From positions 1 to 62,034 of IMG/VR virus record IMGVR_UViG_3300042988_000114: a stretch of DNA of 62,034 nucleotides, one strand, 5' to 3'. A program made the position numbers and the translations under genes. The notes beneath the pieces were generated by a model that worked only from the letters and a program-made list of their open reading frames with translations, had not been told where the DNA came from and made no database searches. This document shows, in pieces, positions 7,892-14,558 of this stretch (positions are counted from its first letter, which is position 1; the number at the start of each line of letters is the position of its first letter). The DNA comes from a virus.

Positions 7892-7920
7892 ATTGTAGCA
7901 AACATTTCATTTGCTGTCAA
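7892..7920 (-). promoter_or_regulatory. Sigma-70 promoter
   Basis: Minus strand TTGACA (7920-7915), 17-nt spacer, TACAAT (7897-7892). It reads into the structured block below 7885. Confidence 0.7.
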
Positions 7921-8257
7921 CAGTTATTTAGAAATTTATTTTGATGCCTCTTTTTACCTGCTTACAAGGTTACGGGTAAGACTTGCGTCTTTCAGTTGAC
8001 CCTCATGCAACCAGTAGAGTGTTACTCTACCCTATTGCAATCCTGGTTCCTGCGTATTGCTACGTGGAACAGATCGTTTCTAACTCATAGGTGTTAGACG
8101 CCACTGTAGTCTCTTACAAACTACACAAGAGTGCCCAGCTTTCTATCTGGACCGGATTTTCGGCAAGAGTCACGCAACCTATTAGCGTGGTACGCCTGCT
8201 TACTTTACATCAAAACAAATTTTTAAAGAACGTTTGTTAATTGCTTAACATGTGTGT

Positions 8258-8285
8258 ATTGTAACACATTTTTCTTTATTGTCAA
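8258..8285 (-). promoter_or_regulatory. Sigma-70 promoter of the large structured block
   Basis: Minus strand TTGACA (8285-8280), 16-nt spacer, TACAAT (8263-8258), just 20 bases below tRNA-Leu. The expected transcript begins near 8250 with no coding sequence for over 2 kb. Confidence 0.7.
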
Positions 8286-8304
8286 CTACTGTTGAAAATA
8301 AACT

Positions 8305-8389
8305 TGGTGCGGATGGTCGGACTCGAACCGACACGCCTTTCGGCGCTAGAACCTAAATCTAGTGCGGCTACCAATTACGCCACATCCGC
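8305..8389 (-). tRNA. tRNA-Leu(UAG)
   Basis: Acceptor GCGGATG/CATCCGC, A73 and CCA, long variable arm CGCC-GAAA-GGCG, anticodon loop TTTAGGT, T-loop TTCGAGT. Confidence 0.9.
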
Positions 8390-8397
8390 TTAGATAA

Positions 8398-9564
8398 TTA
8401 CTTATCGTTTAAGCTAGTATTATATGCGAAGTTGATTTTACTGTCAACATGTTTTTGCATGATTTTAGTGAAATCTTCAAACTTCTCTGCTTTTGGAGCA
8501 CAGTAGCCGCATATGCATCTAACTTGCTTGCATTGTATAACAGGAACGGTATTCCCGTCAAGTAGTTTTTGTTGATCGTCTAGAATTTTTTTGGTGTTGC
8601 TTAGATTCCCAATTGGTCCTATGCCGCCTTCGAAGTTCATTTGACAATCTTTGTTTACGTAAACATCACCATTGTGCTGTCTAATGTATAAGAAGTACCA
8701 GTTTACGCTGCAATACCAATCTTTAAAATCCGCATGTGGCACAAAGCCCATTGGATGTTTTAAGTCTTGGTTAGTACACAATCCTCTGCCGCCGCAGCAG
8801 CTACGACCAATCTTGCCCATACCCACCGTATCATCTGTTACTTCTTTTAACATGATGATCTTGTTACGGCTCTTTTCGGGCGTCTTGCTTTCGTAATAGT
8901 CTGCAAAGAACTTGAACTGATCTTTATTGTATTGCCACTTAGGTGTAGGTGTGTCGTTGGCTTTAACTACATGCTTGATATCATGCTGTTTGCAAAACTC
9001 CACAGCTTGCATGCTTATATCCCACATTTGAGGATCGTTATGCATCACAAACACTACTTTTTGCTTCCTGCTGATGGACTTATTGTAGAGAATGTTGTCT
9101 AGCACTTGCTGGCGCTGCTTAGGCAGTGCTTCGCTGTGAAAACTAACTGTAAACTCATCTACGTGCTTAGTGACCTCGGTCCACAGATTTTTTCCTGCTA
9201 CACCGTTAGTGGTTACTGTAACTGTTAATGTCCAGTCATCCTTGAATGCTTCGTGGCGCTTTCTAAGCTCTTGCAGAATCTCTACAATGTTAGGATGATA
9301 GATAGCTTCGCCGCCATATAAATTTAGAACCACGATGCGTTGCCACTTAGGCTTGAGCATCATGTAACGGTGAACATAATCAAACATAAAGTCGATTGTG
9401 TTTAAGCATTCATCTAGCGGAGGGTGCGAGCTATGGTTATCATGCCACTGTGGTCCACAATAGCTGCAATCAAGATTACAGCGTAGAGTTAACTCCCAAT
9501 CCAACAGCAGAATTGGCCTATTAGATGGATCAATTGCTGGCTCAACGCTTACAATCTTATCCAT
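8398..9564 (-). CDS. Radical SAM protein with C-terminal Cys-rich (SPASM/twitch-like) region
   Basis: 388 residues. CNLDCSYC at 29-36 is the CX3CX2C motif that holds the radical-SAM [4Fe-4S] cluster. NLYGGEA follows as the GGE SAM-binding motif, and the C-terminal third carries many Cys (CCGGRGLC, NKDCQM, CKQVRCICGYC) typical of auxiliary Fe-S clusters in SPASM enzymes such as sulfatase maturases and peptide modifiers. It overlaps a 2OG oxygenase gene by 8 bases, so the two are co-translated and may act on the same protein or peptide target. The substrate is unknown. Confidence 0.8.
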   Translation of the reverse strand: MDKIVSVEPAIDPSNRPILLLDWELTLRCNLDCSYCGPQWHDNHSSHPPLDECLNTIDFMFDYVHRYMMLKPKWQRIVVLNLYGGEAIYHPNIVEILQELRKRHEAFKDDWTLTVTVTTNGVAGKNLWTEVTKHVDEFTVSFHSEALPKQRQQVLDNILYNKSISRKQKVVFVMHNDPQMWDISMQAVEFCKQHDIKHVVKANDTPTPKWQYNKDQFKFFADYYESKTPEKSRNKIIMLKEVTDDTVGMGKIGRSCCGGRGLCTNQDLKHPMGFVPHADFKDWYCSVNWYFLYIRQHNGDVYVNKDCQMNFEGGIGPIGNLSNTKKILDDQQKLLDGNTVPVIQCKQVRCICGYCAPKAEKFEDFTKIMQKHVDSKINFAYNTSLNDK

Positions 9565-10135
9565 ATACCATTACCAGTTGTTGTTCAAACCATTCTTTGC
9601 ATTCTGCAAAGGGTTTAGCAAATCGCAAGTTAAACCAAACTCGAGATCCTGTATTGTTGATGCCATGCATCTTTTGAATGTCCAGTAACCAACCTTCGTT
9701 AGCATTACTCGGATACACTTCTATGTAGTCTTGGTCCTTTACATAGGTAAGACTGTCTGTGGTGTTAATGAAATAGTTAAACCCAGTATTCTGGCCGGGT
9801 TGGTCTTTGTGCTCTGCACCATTGCCCACTAGTTTGTTCACGGACACTATGGTAGGCTCTAGCTCACTTAAACTTGCTAACATTAGCGGAAGAAAGGGCA
9901 TTGACTTTTCGATCAATGGGCCTGTCATATTATACCAGTAACTGCTACCGTTAGTAACGTGGCTAATTGTGCCAGCAGATCCTAGTTCGTAGTGGTATCC
10001 ATACTCACTATACTTGTATTGCTTTGTGATTTTATCACAGTTTGAGGTAACTAGACCAATGCCATGCTCTAATACTGCAATGGTATTTTTCCAATTATGA
10101 TCAATTCTGATCGGGGTTTTGTATGTTAGTAACAT
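9557..10135 (-). CDS. 2OG-Fe(II) oxygenase-like protein
   Basis: 192 residues. An H-x-D pair (H109, D111 in AEHKDQ), a distal His in KMHGINN (H157) and a following Arg (R165) in SRVWFNLRF match the aspartyl/asparaginyl hydroxylase-like beta-helix fold. It is the third such enzyme in the window and is coupled to a radical SAM gene by an 8-base overlap. No Shine-Dalgarno sequence precedes the ATG; instead the start lies 3 bases behind the 3' arm of a perfect 21-bp stem (10139-10159), whose CCACCT stretch is complementary to an AGGTGG in the other arm. Translation may depend on processing of that RNA. Confidence 0.65.
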   Translation of the reverse strand: MLLTYKTPIRIDHNWKNTIAVLEHGIGLVTSNCDKITKQYKYSEYGYHYELGSAGTISHVTNGSSYWYNMTGPLIEKSMPFLPLMLASLSELEPTIVSVNKLVGNGAEHKDQPGQNTGFNYFINTTDSLTYVKDQDYIEVYPSNANEGWLLDIQKMHGINNTGSRVWFNLRFAKPFAECKEWFEQQLVMVYG

Positions 10136-10138
10136 GTA

Positions 10139-10419
10139 TCTATAAAGAGGTGGAGCATATAAAACTTATTTTTCAACCGTGGACTGATGCACGGCCGGTA
10201 GCTATCCGGCTCGCTTCGTAAGCTCAAACGGGTAATTGCCATGCCCTAACTTACACATCTTCTCAGAGTCTCAATAATTCGCGATTTTAAAATCCATTTG
10301 TTGCCTCGGAGGTTTCCGATATTTGATCACGGGCCACTATTCTCAGGCAAGAAAGATCGCTACTAAATCTACCACAGGTAATAAGTCACTGCCTTGTGTA
10401 TGCTCCACCTCTTTATAGA
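10139..10419 (-). ncRNA. 281-nt structured RNA closed by a perfect 21-bp stem
   Basis: The ends 10139-10159 and 10399-10419 are exact inverted repeats of 21 bases. Inside on the minus strand are hairpins GCCGG-ATAGCTA-CCGGC, CCGTG/CACGG, CGGA-AACC-TCCG and GATTTT/AAAATC. A consensus sigma-70 promoter (10434-10461) would start transcription at about the first base of the closing stem, which argues for a dedicated RNA or structured leader of the downstream 2OG gene. I recognise no known family (not 6S, RNase P, tmRNA or a group I intron by their core motifs). Confidence 0.7.
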
Positions 10420-10433
10420 CAAATTGTTGAGTT

Positions 10434-10461
10434 ATTATAACAAAATTTGAATTTAAGTCAA
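10434..10461 (-). promoter_or_regulatory. Sigma-70 promoter
   Basis: Minus strand TTGACT (10461-10456), 16-nt spacer, TATAAT (10439-10434), about 15 bases before the 281-nt structured RNA. Confidence 0.75.
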
Positions 10462-10468
10462 CTGGAAT

Positions 10469-11662
10469 TTACGTAGTTAGGTCCAGTAAGTGGAACAATG
10501 GAGTAGAATTCAGCTTTAATCCAAATCCATAAGTTCCTTCTACTAGGCTCATTGGGCTTACTCCACTTGTAAATTCTTTTGATCCATGGTAGAACGCTTT
10601 CCGCAATGAATCTAGCTCAGGGAGTTCATGCAGCCAAAAATACCAATCGCTTCGTTCTTTGTTCGGCTTCACAACTTGAAATTTATTATTATCCCACGTA
10701 TCTTTATACAACACTGAATTAAAAATTCGACGCTGAGCAGCATCATAGTGAGACTTGTTGTGATTATTAGTTAAAAACCAAATTGGGCTTTCTAATAAAG
10801 GTCTTGCTGCTTTGTTATGATTAAAATACAGTGCAATTTGATAAGCCTGCTCCACTGGCAACAGAGGCAGGTCCGCAGACCAATAAAATAGTTCAACTCT
10901 GTCCTCTCCCATTGCTTCAACCATGCTTGCATTAGTGTGAAAGCTGTCTAGGAACTTAAAGTATACCTTTCCATCAACTGCTGTAACATACGGTTTGTCA
11001 GTTCCAATTACATGACCAACTTTTCTACTTGTTGGCGATACCAACGATAACTTAGTCTCACAGTTGGGATCAAGACGAATAACCGTACTGCCCAGACTTA
11101 AGTGACCGATATTGATTTGGGACAATCTATTTGTAAGTTGATCCACTCCCAAGGACTGGTTTCCTAAATACTCTGCATAATCAACAATGTTGATTTTTAT
11201 TTCAGGATTGGATATTTTTAATCTATCAAGAGTTGGCTTAATGGAATAGTTCCATTCGCTTGCTGCATTCCTTGCAGAAGTATCCTTGGTGTTAGGAGTG
11301 TAACCATTTCCATCAATAAGATGTTTTGGCCAACGCACCATTACTTCGTCAAGTTTAATATTGTTTGTTAAAAACGTTTCCAATATGTTATGACTATCGG
11401 CGCCGCCCGAATAATGCAATACTACATAATCGTATTTGTCTCTAATTTGTAAAGCACGTTCCTTGTACAAAGTTGTTAGTGGGATTTTTCCCAACAACGA
11501 TTTGTCAAACTTTTCCCAAACTTGATTGTGAAAATAAAAAGAAACTGGGCCGGATCTGTTTGCATACGCATGTCGATATGCATCAATTTTTGCAGTGAAT
11601 GGCACTGAGTTAGAAACCCAACATCCATATTTACTACTGAGTGTTTTTGAGATATTAACCAT
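10469..11662 (-). CDS. PP-loop ATP pyrophosphatase paralogue A
   Basis: 397 residues. HYSGGADS at about 83-90 is the SGGxDS PP-loop motif that binds ATP in the N-type ATP-pyrophosphatase superfamily (TilS, TtcA, asparagine synthetase, QueC and others). It is preceded by ALQIRDKYDYVVL, a segment shared nearly verbatim with three other proteins in this window. A later FYWSADLPLLPVEQAYQI segment is also shared. The family normally adenylates a tRNA base, carboxylate or amide; the substrate here is unknown. It sits inside the tRNA array beside tRNA-Thr, which makes tRNA modification a reasonable but untested idea. Confidence 0.75.
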   Translation of the reverse strand: MVNISKTLSSKYGCWVSNSVPFTAKIDAYRHAYANRSGPVSFYFHNQVWEKFDKSLLGKIPLTTLYKERALQIRDKYDYVVLHYSGGADSHNILETFLTNNIKLDEVMVRWPKHLIDGNGYTPNTKDTSARNAASEWNYSIKPTLDRLKISNPEIKINIVDYAEYLGNQSLGVDQLTNRLSQINIGHLSLGSTVIRLDPNCETKLSLVSPTSRKVGHVIGTDKPYVTAVDGKVYFKFLDSFHTNASMVEAMGEDRVELFYWSADLPLLPVEQAYQIALYFNHNKAARPLLESPIWFLTNNHNKSHYDAAQRRIFNSVLYKDTWDNNKFQVVKPNKERSDWYFWLHELPELDSLRKAFYHGSKEFTSGVSPMSLVEGTYGFGLKLNSTPLFHLLDLTT

Positions 11663-11689
11663 TAGTTGTTGACGTTAACACTATTTATA

Positions 11690-11763
11690 TGGTGCTCCTA
11701 CAAAGAATCGAACTTTGGATTACGCTATACCACAGCGTCGGTATGCCATTTACCTATAAGAGC
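11690..11763 (-). tRNA. tRNA-Thr(GGU)
   Basis: Acceptor GCTCTTA/TAGGAGC, A73 and CCA, D-stem GGTA/TACC, anticodon stem ACGCT/AGCGT with loop GTGGTAT, T-loop TTCGATT. Confidence 0.85.
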
Positions 11764-11764
11764 T

Positions 11765-11841
11765 TGGTGCCCCGGGCGAGACTCGAACTCGCAAAATTTG
11801 GATTTTGAATCCAACACGTATACCAATTCCGTCACCGGGGC
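11765..11841 (-). tRNA. tRNA-Leu(CAA) with short variable loop
   Basis: Acceptor GCCCCGG/CCGGGGC, A73 and CCA, Leu-like D-arm GGAATTGGTA, anticodon loop TTCAAAA between TTGGA/TCCAA. The variable region is only about five bases, unlike normal class II tRNA-Leu. Confidence 0.75.
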
Positions 11842-11845
11842 AGGA

Positions 11846-13054
11846 TTAGTTGGTGCGTACTGCAAATACTTCTTGAAAGGACTCTCCCCTAATCACATCA
11901 TATTTTTTTGTATAATCAAAAAATGCTATTGGATCATGCGGGGTTGATTCAATTAACCCCTTCTTTACATTTAACAACTCCGTACGCAATACTAGATAAT
12001 TTGGCGCAGTTAAAATCTCTACCGATTTATCAATTTCAGTGATTGCTTTACTTCGTAGCTGCTTTGGTAAATTGTTAAAATGCATGCCAGGCGGCGAAGT
12101 CACATTGTAACATTTTATACCAATTGATGCATTTTCATTGTATAGTTTCATTAGAAAAGAGGCAAGTGCAGAAAAGTCCATTAAACTATATGCAGATATA
12201 GCAGTGGTCACTTCTAAATTAAATGGAGCAGGCAACTGATTTAATTTAAGAACATTACTTTCGACTTTAGGCCAATCAGTGCCGCTGCGAATATATTCCG
12301 CAGATTTTCCTACTGCGTCAATGCTCATTACTAACTCTACTTTTTTAAACTCACTAAGTCGAGTAATAAAAAGTGGATTATACACACTACAATTGGTATA
12401 TAACTCTAACTCCATATTCCTACTAAACCCATTGCTAATTAAGTAGTCTAGATAGTCGTAATATTCTTTTATCAAAAATGGTTCGCCACCGGTTAAACAT
12501 ACCTTTCGAACTGACGCCAACAACGACTTGTCCTTGAGACTTTCAATTACCGCAGGGTCTGCTTTAGTTATTGGAATTATACTGTACTCGAGATGACTTC
12601 CGGCTTTATCCGGCTTGATCTTATGTTCAATTTTTTCTGCTGCAAAGCTGGAACTAGATGTTTCATCGCACATCCTGCATTTCATATTACATAGATTGCT
12701 AAATCTAAGTTCAATTCTTGTTGGTACTGTTGGACTGTCAGCAGTAAACTTGTTTGCAAACCACTGGTCTTCATACTCGGGCTCGGGTCCTACATTGTAG
12801 TAATTCCAAATTGCTCCGCGTGTGCTTTTTAGTCCATGTCTTTCACGCTCTTTGCAACCAGAACATGCAGCAGGAACGATCCCTTGCTGCATTTCTTGTT
12901 TTATATTCTTGAGCCATTCGCTATTAAAATAATCAGACGGGGTTGCTTCCATCTCTAAATTTTTAATCATGTGACACGGACTAGGCGAGTTAGCATGGTA
13001 ATACAACAATGACCACGGGGCAGGACAGAAAAACTTCTCCGAAAACTTTGCCAT
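11846..13054 (-). CDS. Radical SAM protein with N-terminal Cys segment
   Basis: About 402 residues from the ATG at 13054, which has AGGAGT at good spacing; an upstream in-frame start at 13114 would run into tRNA-Phe. LCNMKCRMC at 122-129 is the radical-SAM CX3CX2C motif, followed by LTGGEPFL as the GGE motif. N-terminal CPAPW and PCHM cysteines (about 10 and 27) and CSGC (about 64-67) suggest an additional cluster. The order resembles 'twitch domain' radical SAM proteins that modify peptides or act in sugar biosynthesis. The gene is flanked by tRNA-Leu and tRNA-Phe. Confidence 0.8.
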   Translation of the reverse strand: MAKFSEKFFCPAPWSLLYYHANSPSPCHMIKNLEMEATPSDYFNSEWLKNIKQEMQQGIVPAACSGCKERERHGLKSTRGAIWNYYNVGPEPEYEDQWFANKFTADSPTVPTRIELRFSNLCNMKCRMCDETSSSSFAAEKIEHKIKPDKAGSHLEYSIIPITKADPAVIESLKDKSLLASVRKVCLTGGEPFLIKEYYDYLDYLISNGFSRNMELELYTNCSVYNPLFITRLSEFKKVELVMSIDAVGKSAEYIRSGTDWPKVESNVLKLNQLPAPFNLEVTTAISAYSLMDFSALASFLMKLYNENASIGIKCYNVTSPPGMHFNNLPKQLRSKAITEIDKSVEILTAPNYLVLRTELLNVKKGLIESTPHDPIAFFDYTKKYDVIRGESFQEVFAVRTN

Positions 13055-13069
13055 ACTACTCCTATAATT

Positions 13070-13145
13070 TGGTGCCTCTAACCGGAGTCGAACCAGTGAC
13101 ACATGGATTTTCAATCCACTGCTCTACCAACTGAGCTATAGAGGC
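13070..13145 (-). tRNA. tRNA-Phe(GAA)
   Basis: Acceptor GCCTCTA/TAGAGGC, A73 and CCA, D-arm AGCTCAGTTGGTAGAGC, anticodon loop TTGAAAA between GTGGA/TCCAT, T-loop TTCGACT. Confidence 0.9.
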
Positions 13146-13243
13146 AAATTTTAAATGGTTGTGGGTTTTTACCACTCCTGAACCTTGTTCCACCGCTCTT
13201 TCGAAGACTTATGTGGCGATCCCGTGCAGCTCGCATTACACTA

Positions 13244-13366
13244 TACCATATAGAAGCACTCTCAAATGCAGGCCTAGGAGGAGTCAAGCTCTGAAACCGT
13301 TGCGTATGCATCCACTAAGGTCTCTTCTCCCGCTTTGACTTATGCCAAGAATACTTCTATATGATA
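13244..13366 (-). repeat. Inverted-repeat hairpin element E3
   Basis: Arms TACCATATAGAAGCACT and ATACTTCTATATGATA enclose about 90 nt, within which GTCAAGC/GCTTTGAC forms a further stem. Confidence 0.65.
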
Positions 13367-13508
13367 GCGTTCGGTGGGACTCGAACCCACAGTCACAATT
13401 TTTCAATCGTGTAATTTCAACGGGTTTATCAATTTCTTGAGGAGGCGGTTTAAGAGTCCACCCTAGCCCGTCGCGTATACCAATTCCTGCTACGATAATT
13501 TCATCGCT
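13364..13508 (-). tRNA. tRNA-Leu-like element with interrupted acceptor and anticodon arms
   Basis: The outer stem pairs AGCG...TCG with CGA-A-CGCT, the 5' strand being broken by an inserted hairpin CGAT-GAAATT-ATCG. A Leu-type D-loop (GGAATTGGTA) is followed by an anticodon stem ACGGG/CCCGT whose loop is 42 nt and holds its own GGTGG/CCGCC hairpin. A variable-arm hairpin CACGAT/ATTGTG and a normal T-arm GTGGG-TTCGAGT-CCCAC complete it. It could be a tRNA with two insertions or a decayed tRNA. Confidence 0.35.
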
Positions 13509-13614
13509 ACCATATAGAAACACACTAACGAACCTGGCTGCGGGGATCGAACCCACTTAATTCCCGTAGCACCAGCAGTACTGCTACGATACTGGTTAAT
13601 GTGTTTGCATATGG
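13509..13614 (-). repeat. Inverted-repeat hairpin element E4 with T-arm inside
   Basis: Arms ACCATATAGAAACACACT and AATGTGTTTGCATATGG. The insert contains a perfect-looking T-arm (GTGGG-TTCGATC-CCCGC) and a 7-bp stem CGTAGCA/TGCTACG but no D-arm or matching acceptor strand. Confidence 0.65.
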
Positions 13615-13714
13615 CGGTGCATAAGTTAACCTAAAACTAGTCTAATATCGCGGCCGCAATATTTCATCTATGTCTTAGGATATACACGTTGGTACCTTGC
13701 GTACCTTACGCACC
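13612..13714 (-). tRNA. tRNA-like element with ten-pair acceptor stem and CCA
   Basis: GGTGCGTAAG pairs with CTTATGCACC, followed by G and CCA. Internal hairpins GGTAC/GTACC and AATAT/ATATT do not match standard D and anticodon arms; the T-arm position holds AGTT-TTAGGTT-AACT. Its ends coincide with the arms of E4 and E5. Confidence 0.35.
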
Positions 13715-13816
13715 ATATAAAAACACACTGACAACGTGCTCAGTTACGCTGCTCTTACTGCCGGCCGGACAGGGCGTTCGTCTATTGCTAGACTACCAAT
13801 GTGTTTTTATATGGTG
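13711..13816 (-). repeat. Inverted-repeat hairpin element E5
   Basis: Arms CACCATATAAAAACACACT and AATGTGTTTTTATATGGTG. The insert begins with CAACGTG, complementary to CACGTTG at 13685-13691 upstream, a pseudoknot layout. Internal stems GTCTA-GCAA-TAGAC and CTGTC/GGCAG are present. Confidence 0.75.
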
Positions 13817-13922
13817 ACAGTTTAGTCCGATAACTGTCAAAGAGTTGTTGTAGTTTGCTCTAGAAACAACATACATTTGGTCGTCATGACCGGGCACTCC
13901 ACGTTTGAGCCTTCTGGTTAGA

Positions 13923-14000
13923 TACCATATAGAAGCACACTAACCATCATTGGTACTGTTTGCAACCAGTACGGATTTGAAAATGTGTTTCTATATAGGC
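13923..14000 (-). repeat. Inverted-repeat hairpin element E6 with anticodon-arm-like insert
   Basis: Arms TACCATATAGAAGCACACT and AATGTGTTTCTATATAGG. The 40-nt insert holds GTACTG-GTTGCAAA-CAGTAC, which looks like a Cys-type anticodon hairpin with an enlarged loop. Confidence 0.7.
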
Positions 14001-14084
14001 TCCACCGTTAACGACAGCATTCGTCCTGGCTTTATTTTATGTCGGTTAATGCACGGTGGACACACATGCCGACGGGGTTACAGT

Positions 14085-14222
14085 TTCAATGATGGGATTC
14101 GAACCCACTAACTACCCGTGCGATGCGGGTTGTGCTACGCTCGCCATACATTCAGTTTACTCCGTTACGTACCGGACCAATTGTATGACTTTGCACTATC
14201 TTTCCATGTCGTCTTCATTGTT
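14085..14222 (-). tRNA. tRNA-like element with canonical T-arm and interrupted D-arm
   Basis: A T-arm GTGGG-TTCGAAT-CCCAT is followed by CATTGAA, which pairs over five bases with AACAATG 130 nt upstream. A five-pair anticodon-like stem ACCCG/CGGGT carries CATCGCA, which lacks the universal U33. A D-stem GTGC/GCAC encloses a long inserted hairpin CATACA/TGTATG. No encoded CCA. Confidence 0.35.
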
Positions 14223-14308
14223 ACCATATAAAAACATACTGCTGGCTATGCCCCTGGCGTCCCAGAAGCTATCAGAGTCTAACTGAATGCAATATGTTTT
14301 TATATGGT
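14222..14308 (-). repeat. Inverted-repeat hairpin element E7
   Basis: Arms TACCATATAAAAACATACT and AATATGTTTTTATATGGT; both arms share the change CACACT to CATACT, a compensatory pair. The insert ends with AACTGAATG (14281-14289), complementary to CATTCAGTT at 14149-14157 in the neighbouring tRNA-like unit. Confidence 0.75.
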
Positions 14309-14405
14309 CGGTGCAGGTGAAATCGCATCACCGAGCCAAGTTATGTCTTTTGTACATTATGCACAGAACTCGCTGAGGCTTCCTCAGTACCTAGGATATG
14401 CACCA
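14305..14405 (-). tRNA. tRNA-like element with acceptor, D- and T-arms but abnormal middle
   Basis: Acceptor TGGTGCA/TGCACCG, A73 and CCA; D-arm TCCT-AGGTACTG-AGGA; T-arm GGTGA-TGCGATT-TCACC. The 47 nt between D- and T-arms form nested stems (CGAGTT/AACTTG, TGTGCAT/ATGTACA) and show no normal 7-nt anticodon loop. Length about 101 nt. Confidence 0.4.
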
Positions 14406-14483
14406 TATGTAAACACACTATTAGTTTCTCCATCATCCGACTTTAAAATCAGCTGCGGTTTAAATAATGTGTTTGCATATGGT
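14401..14483 (-). repeat. Inverted-repeat hairpin element E8
   Basis: Arms CACCATATGTAAACACACT and AATGTGTTTGCATATGGTG. On the minus strand it begins exactly at the CCA end of tRNA-Lys(UUU), so the hairpin is the linker after a normal tRNA. Confidence 0.8.
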
Positions 14484-14555
14484 GGGACTGTTCGGGCTCG
14501 AACCGAAAACCTACCGGTTAAAAGCCGGTTGCTCTAACCATTGAGCTACAATCCC
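14480..14555 (-). tRNA. tRNA-Lys(UUU)
   Basis: Acceptor GGGATTG/CAGTCCC, A73 and CCA, D-arm AGCTCAATGGTTAGAGC, anticodon stem ACCGG/CCGGT with CTTTTAA, T-loop TTCGAGC. Confidence 0.9.
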
Positions 14556-14558
14556 GTA

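Larger units (their letters stand above)
5880..8257 (-). ncRNA. Large structured non-coding RNA block within the tRNA array
   Basis: About 2.4 kb without a credible gene on either strand but packed with strong hairpins, for example GCTAGTTT/AAACTAGC near 6150, CAATATAGC/GCTGTATTG near 6090, GTAGAG/CTCTAC at 8014-8030, a 10-bp stem at 8046-8070 and 20-nt arms at 7677-7696/7811-7830. GCAA tetraloops recur on the minus strand (CTCGCAAG). Two near-consensus sigma-70 promoters (8258-8285 and 7892-7920) fire into it, and tRNA-Cys and tRNA-Lys are embedded. It could be one or several ornate RNAs; GOLLD/ROOL-type RNAs of phage tRNA arrays are the nearest known class by setting, not by shown homology. 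Confidence 0.5.
13146..14479 (-). ncRNA. Block of tRNA-like units joined by a repeated hairpin
   Basis: About 1.3 kb with no credible coding sequence. Six copies of an inverted-repeat hairpin (13244-14483) alternate with tRNA-like units of about 100-145 nt. Several units end in an acceptor stem followed by A or G and CCA, the CCA being the start of the next hairpin arm (ACCATATR). Internal arms of the units are interrupted or degenerate. Because arms of each hairpin match each other better than those of other copies, the hairpins are probably real RNA stems. Confidence 0.5.

Noticed and set aside
10139-10419. Insertion sequence or MITE bounded by 21-bp inverted repeats
   Set aside because: No target-site duplication flanks the repeats, no transposase is present, and the promoter position fits an RNA gene better.
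10469-11662. QueC-type enzyme for deazaguanine DNA modification
   Set aside because: Only the generic SGGxDS loop matches. No QueD, QueE, FolE or DNA transglycosylase partner is in the window.
13284-13556. Minus-strand frame of 90 codons across the hairpin region
   Set aside because: It crosses a tRNA-like unit and two inverted repeats and lacks a start signal.
13244-14483. CRISPR array
   Set aside because: Repeats alternate in orientation, spacing is irregular (about 40-145 nt), arms pair with each other, and no cas genes are present.
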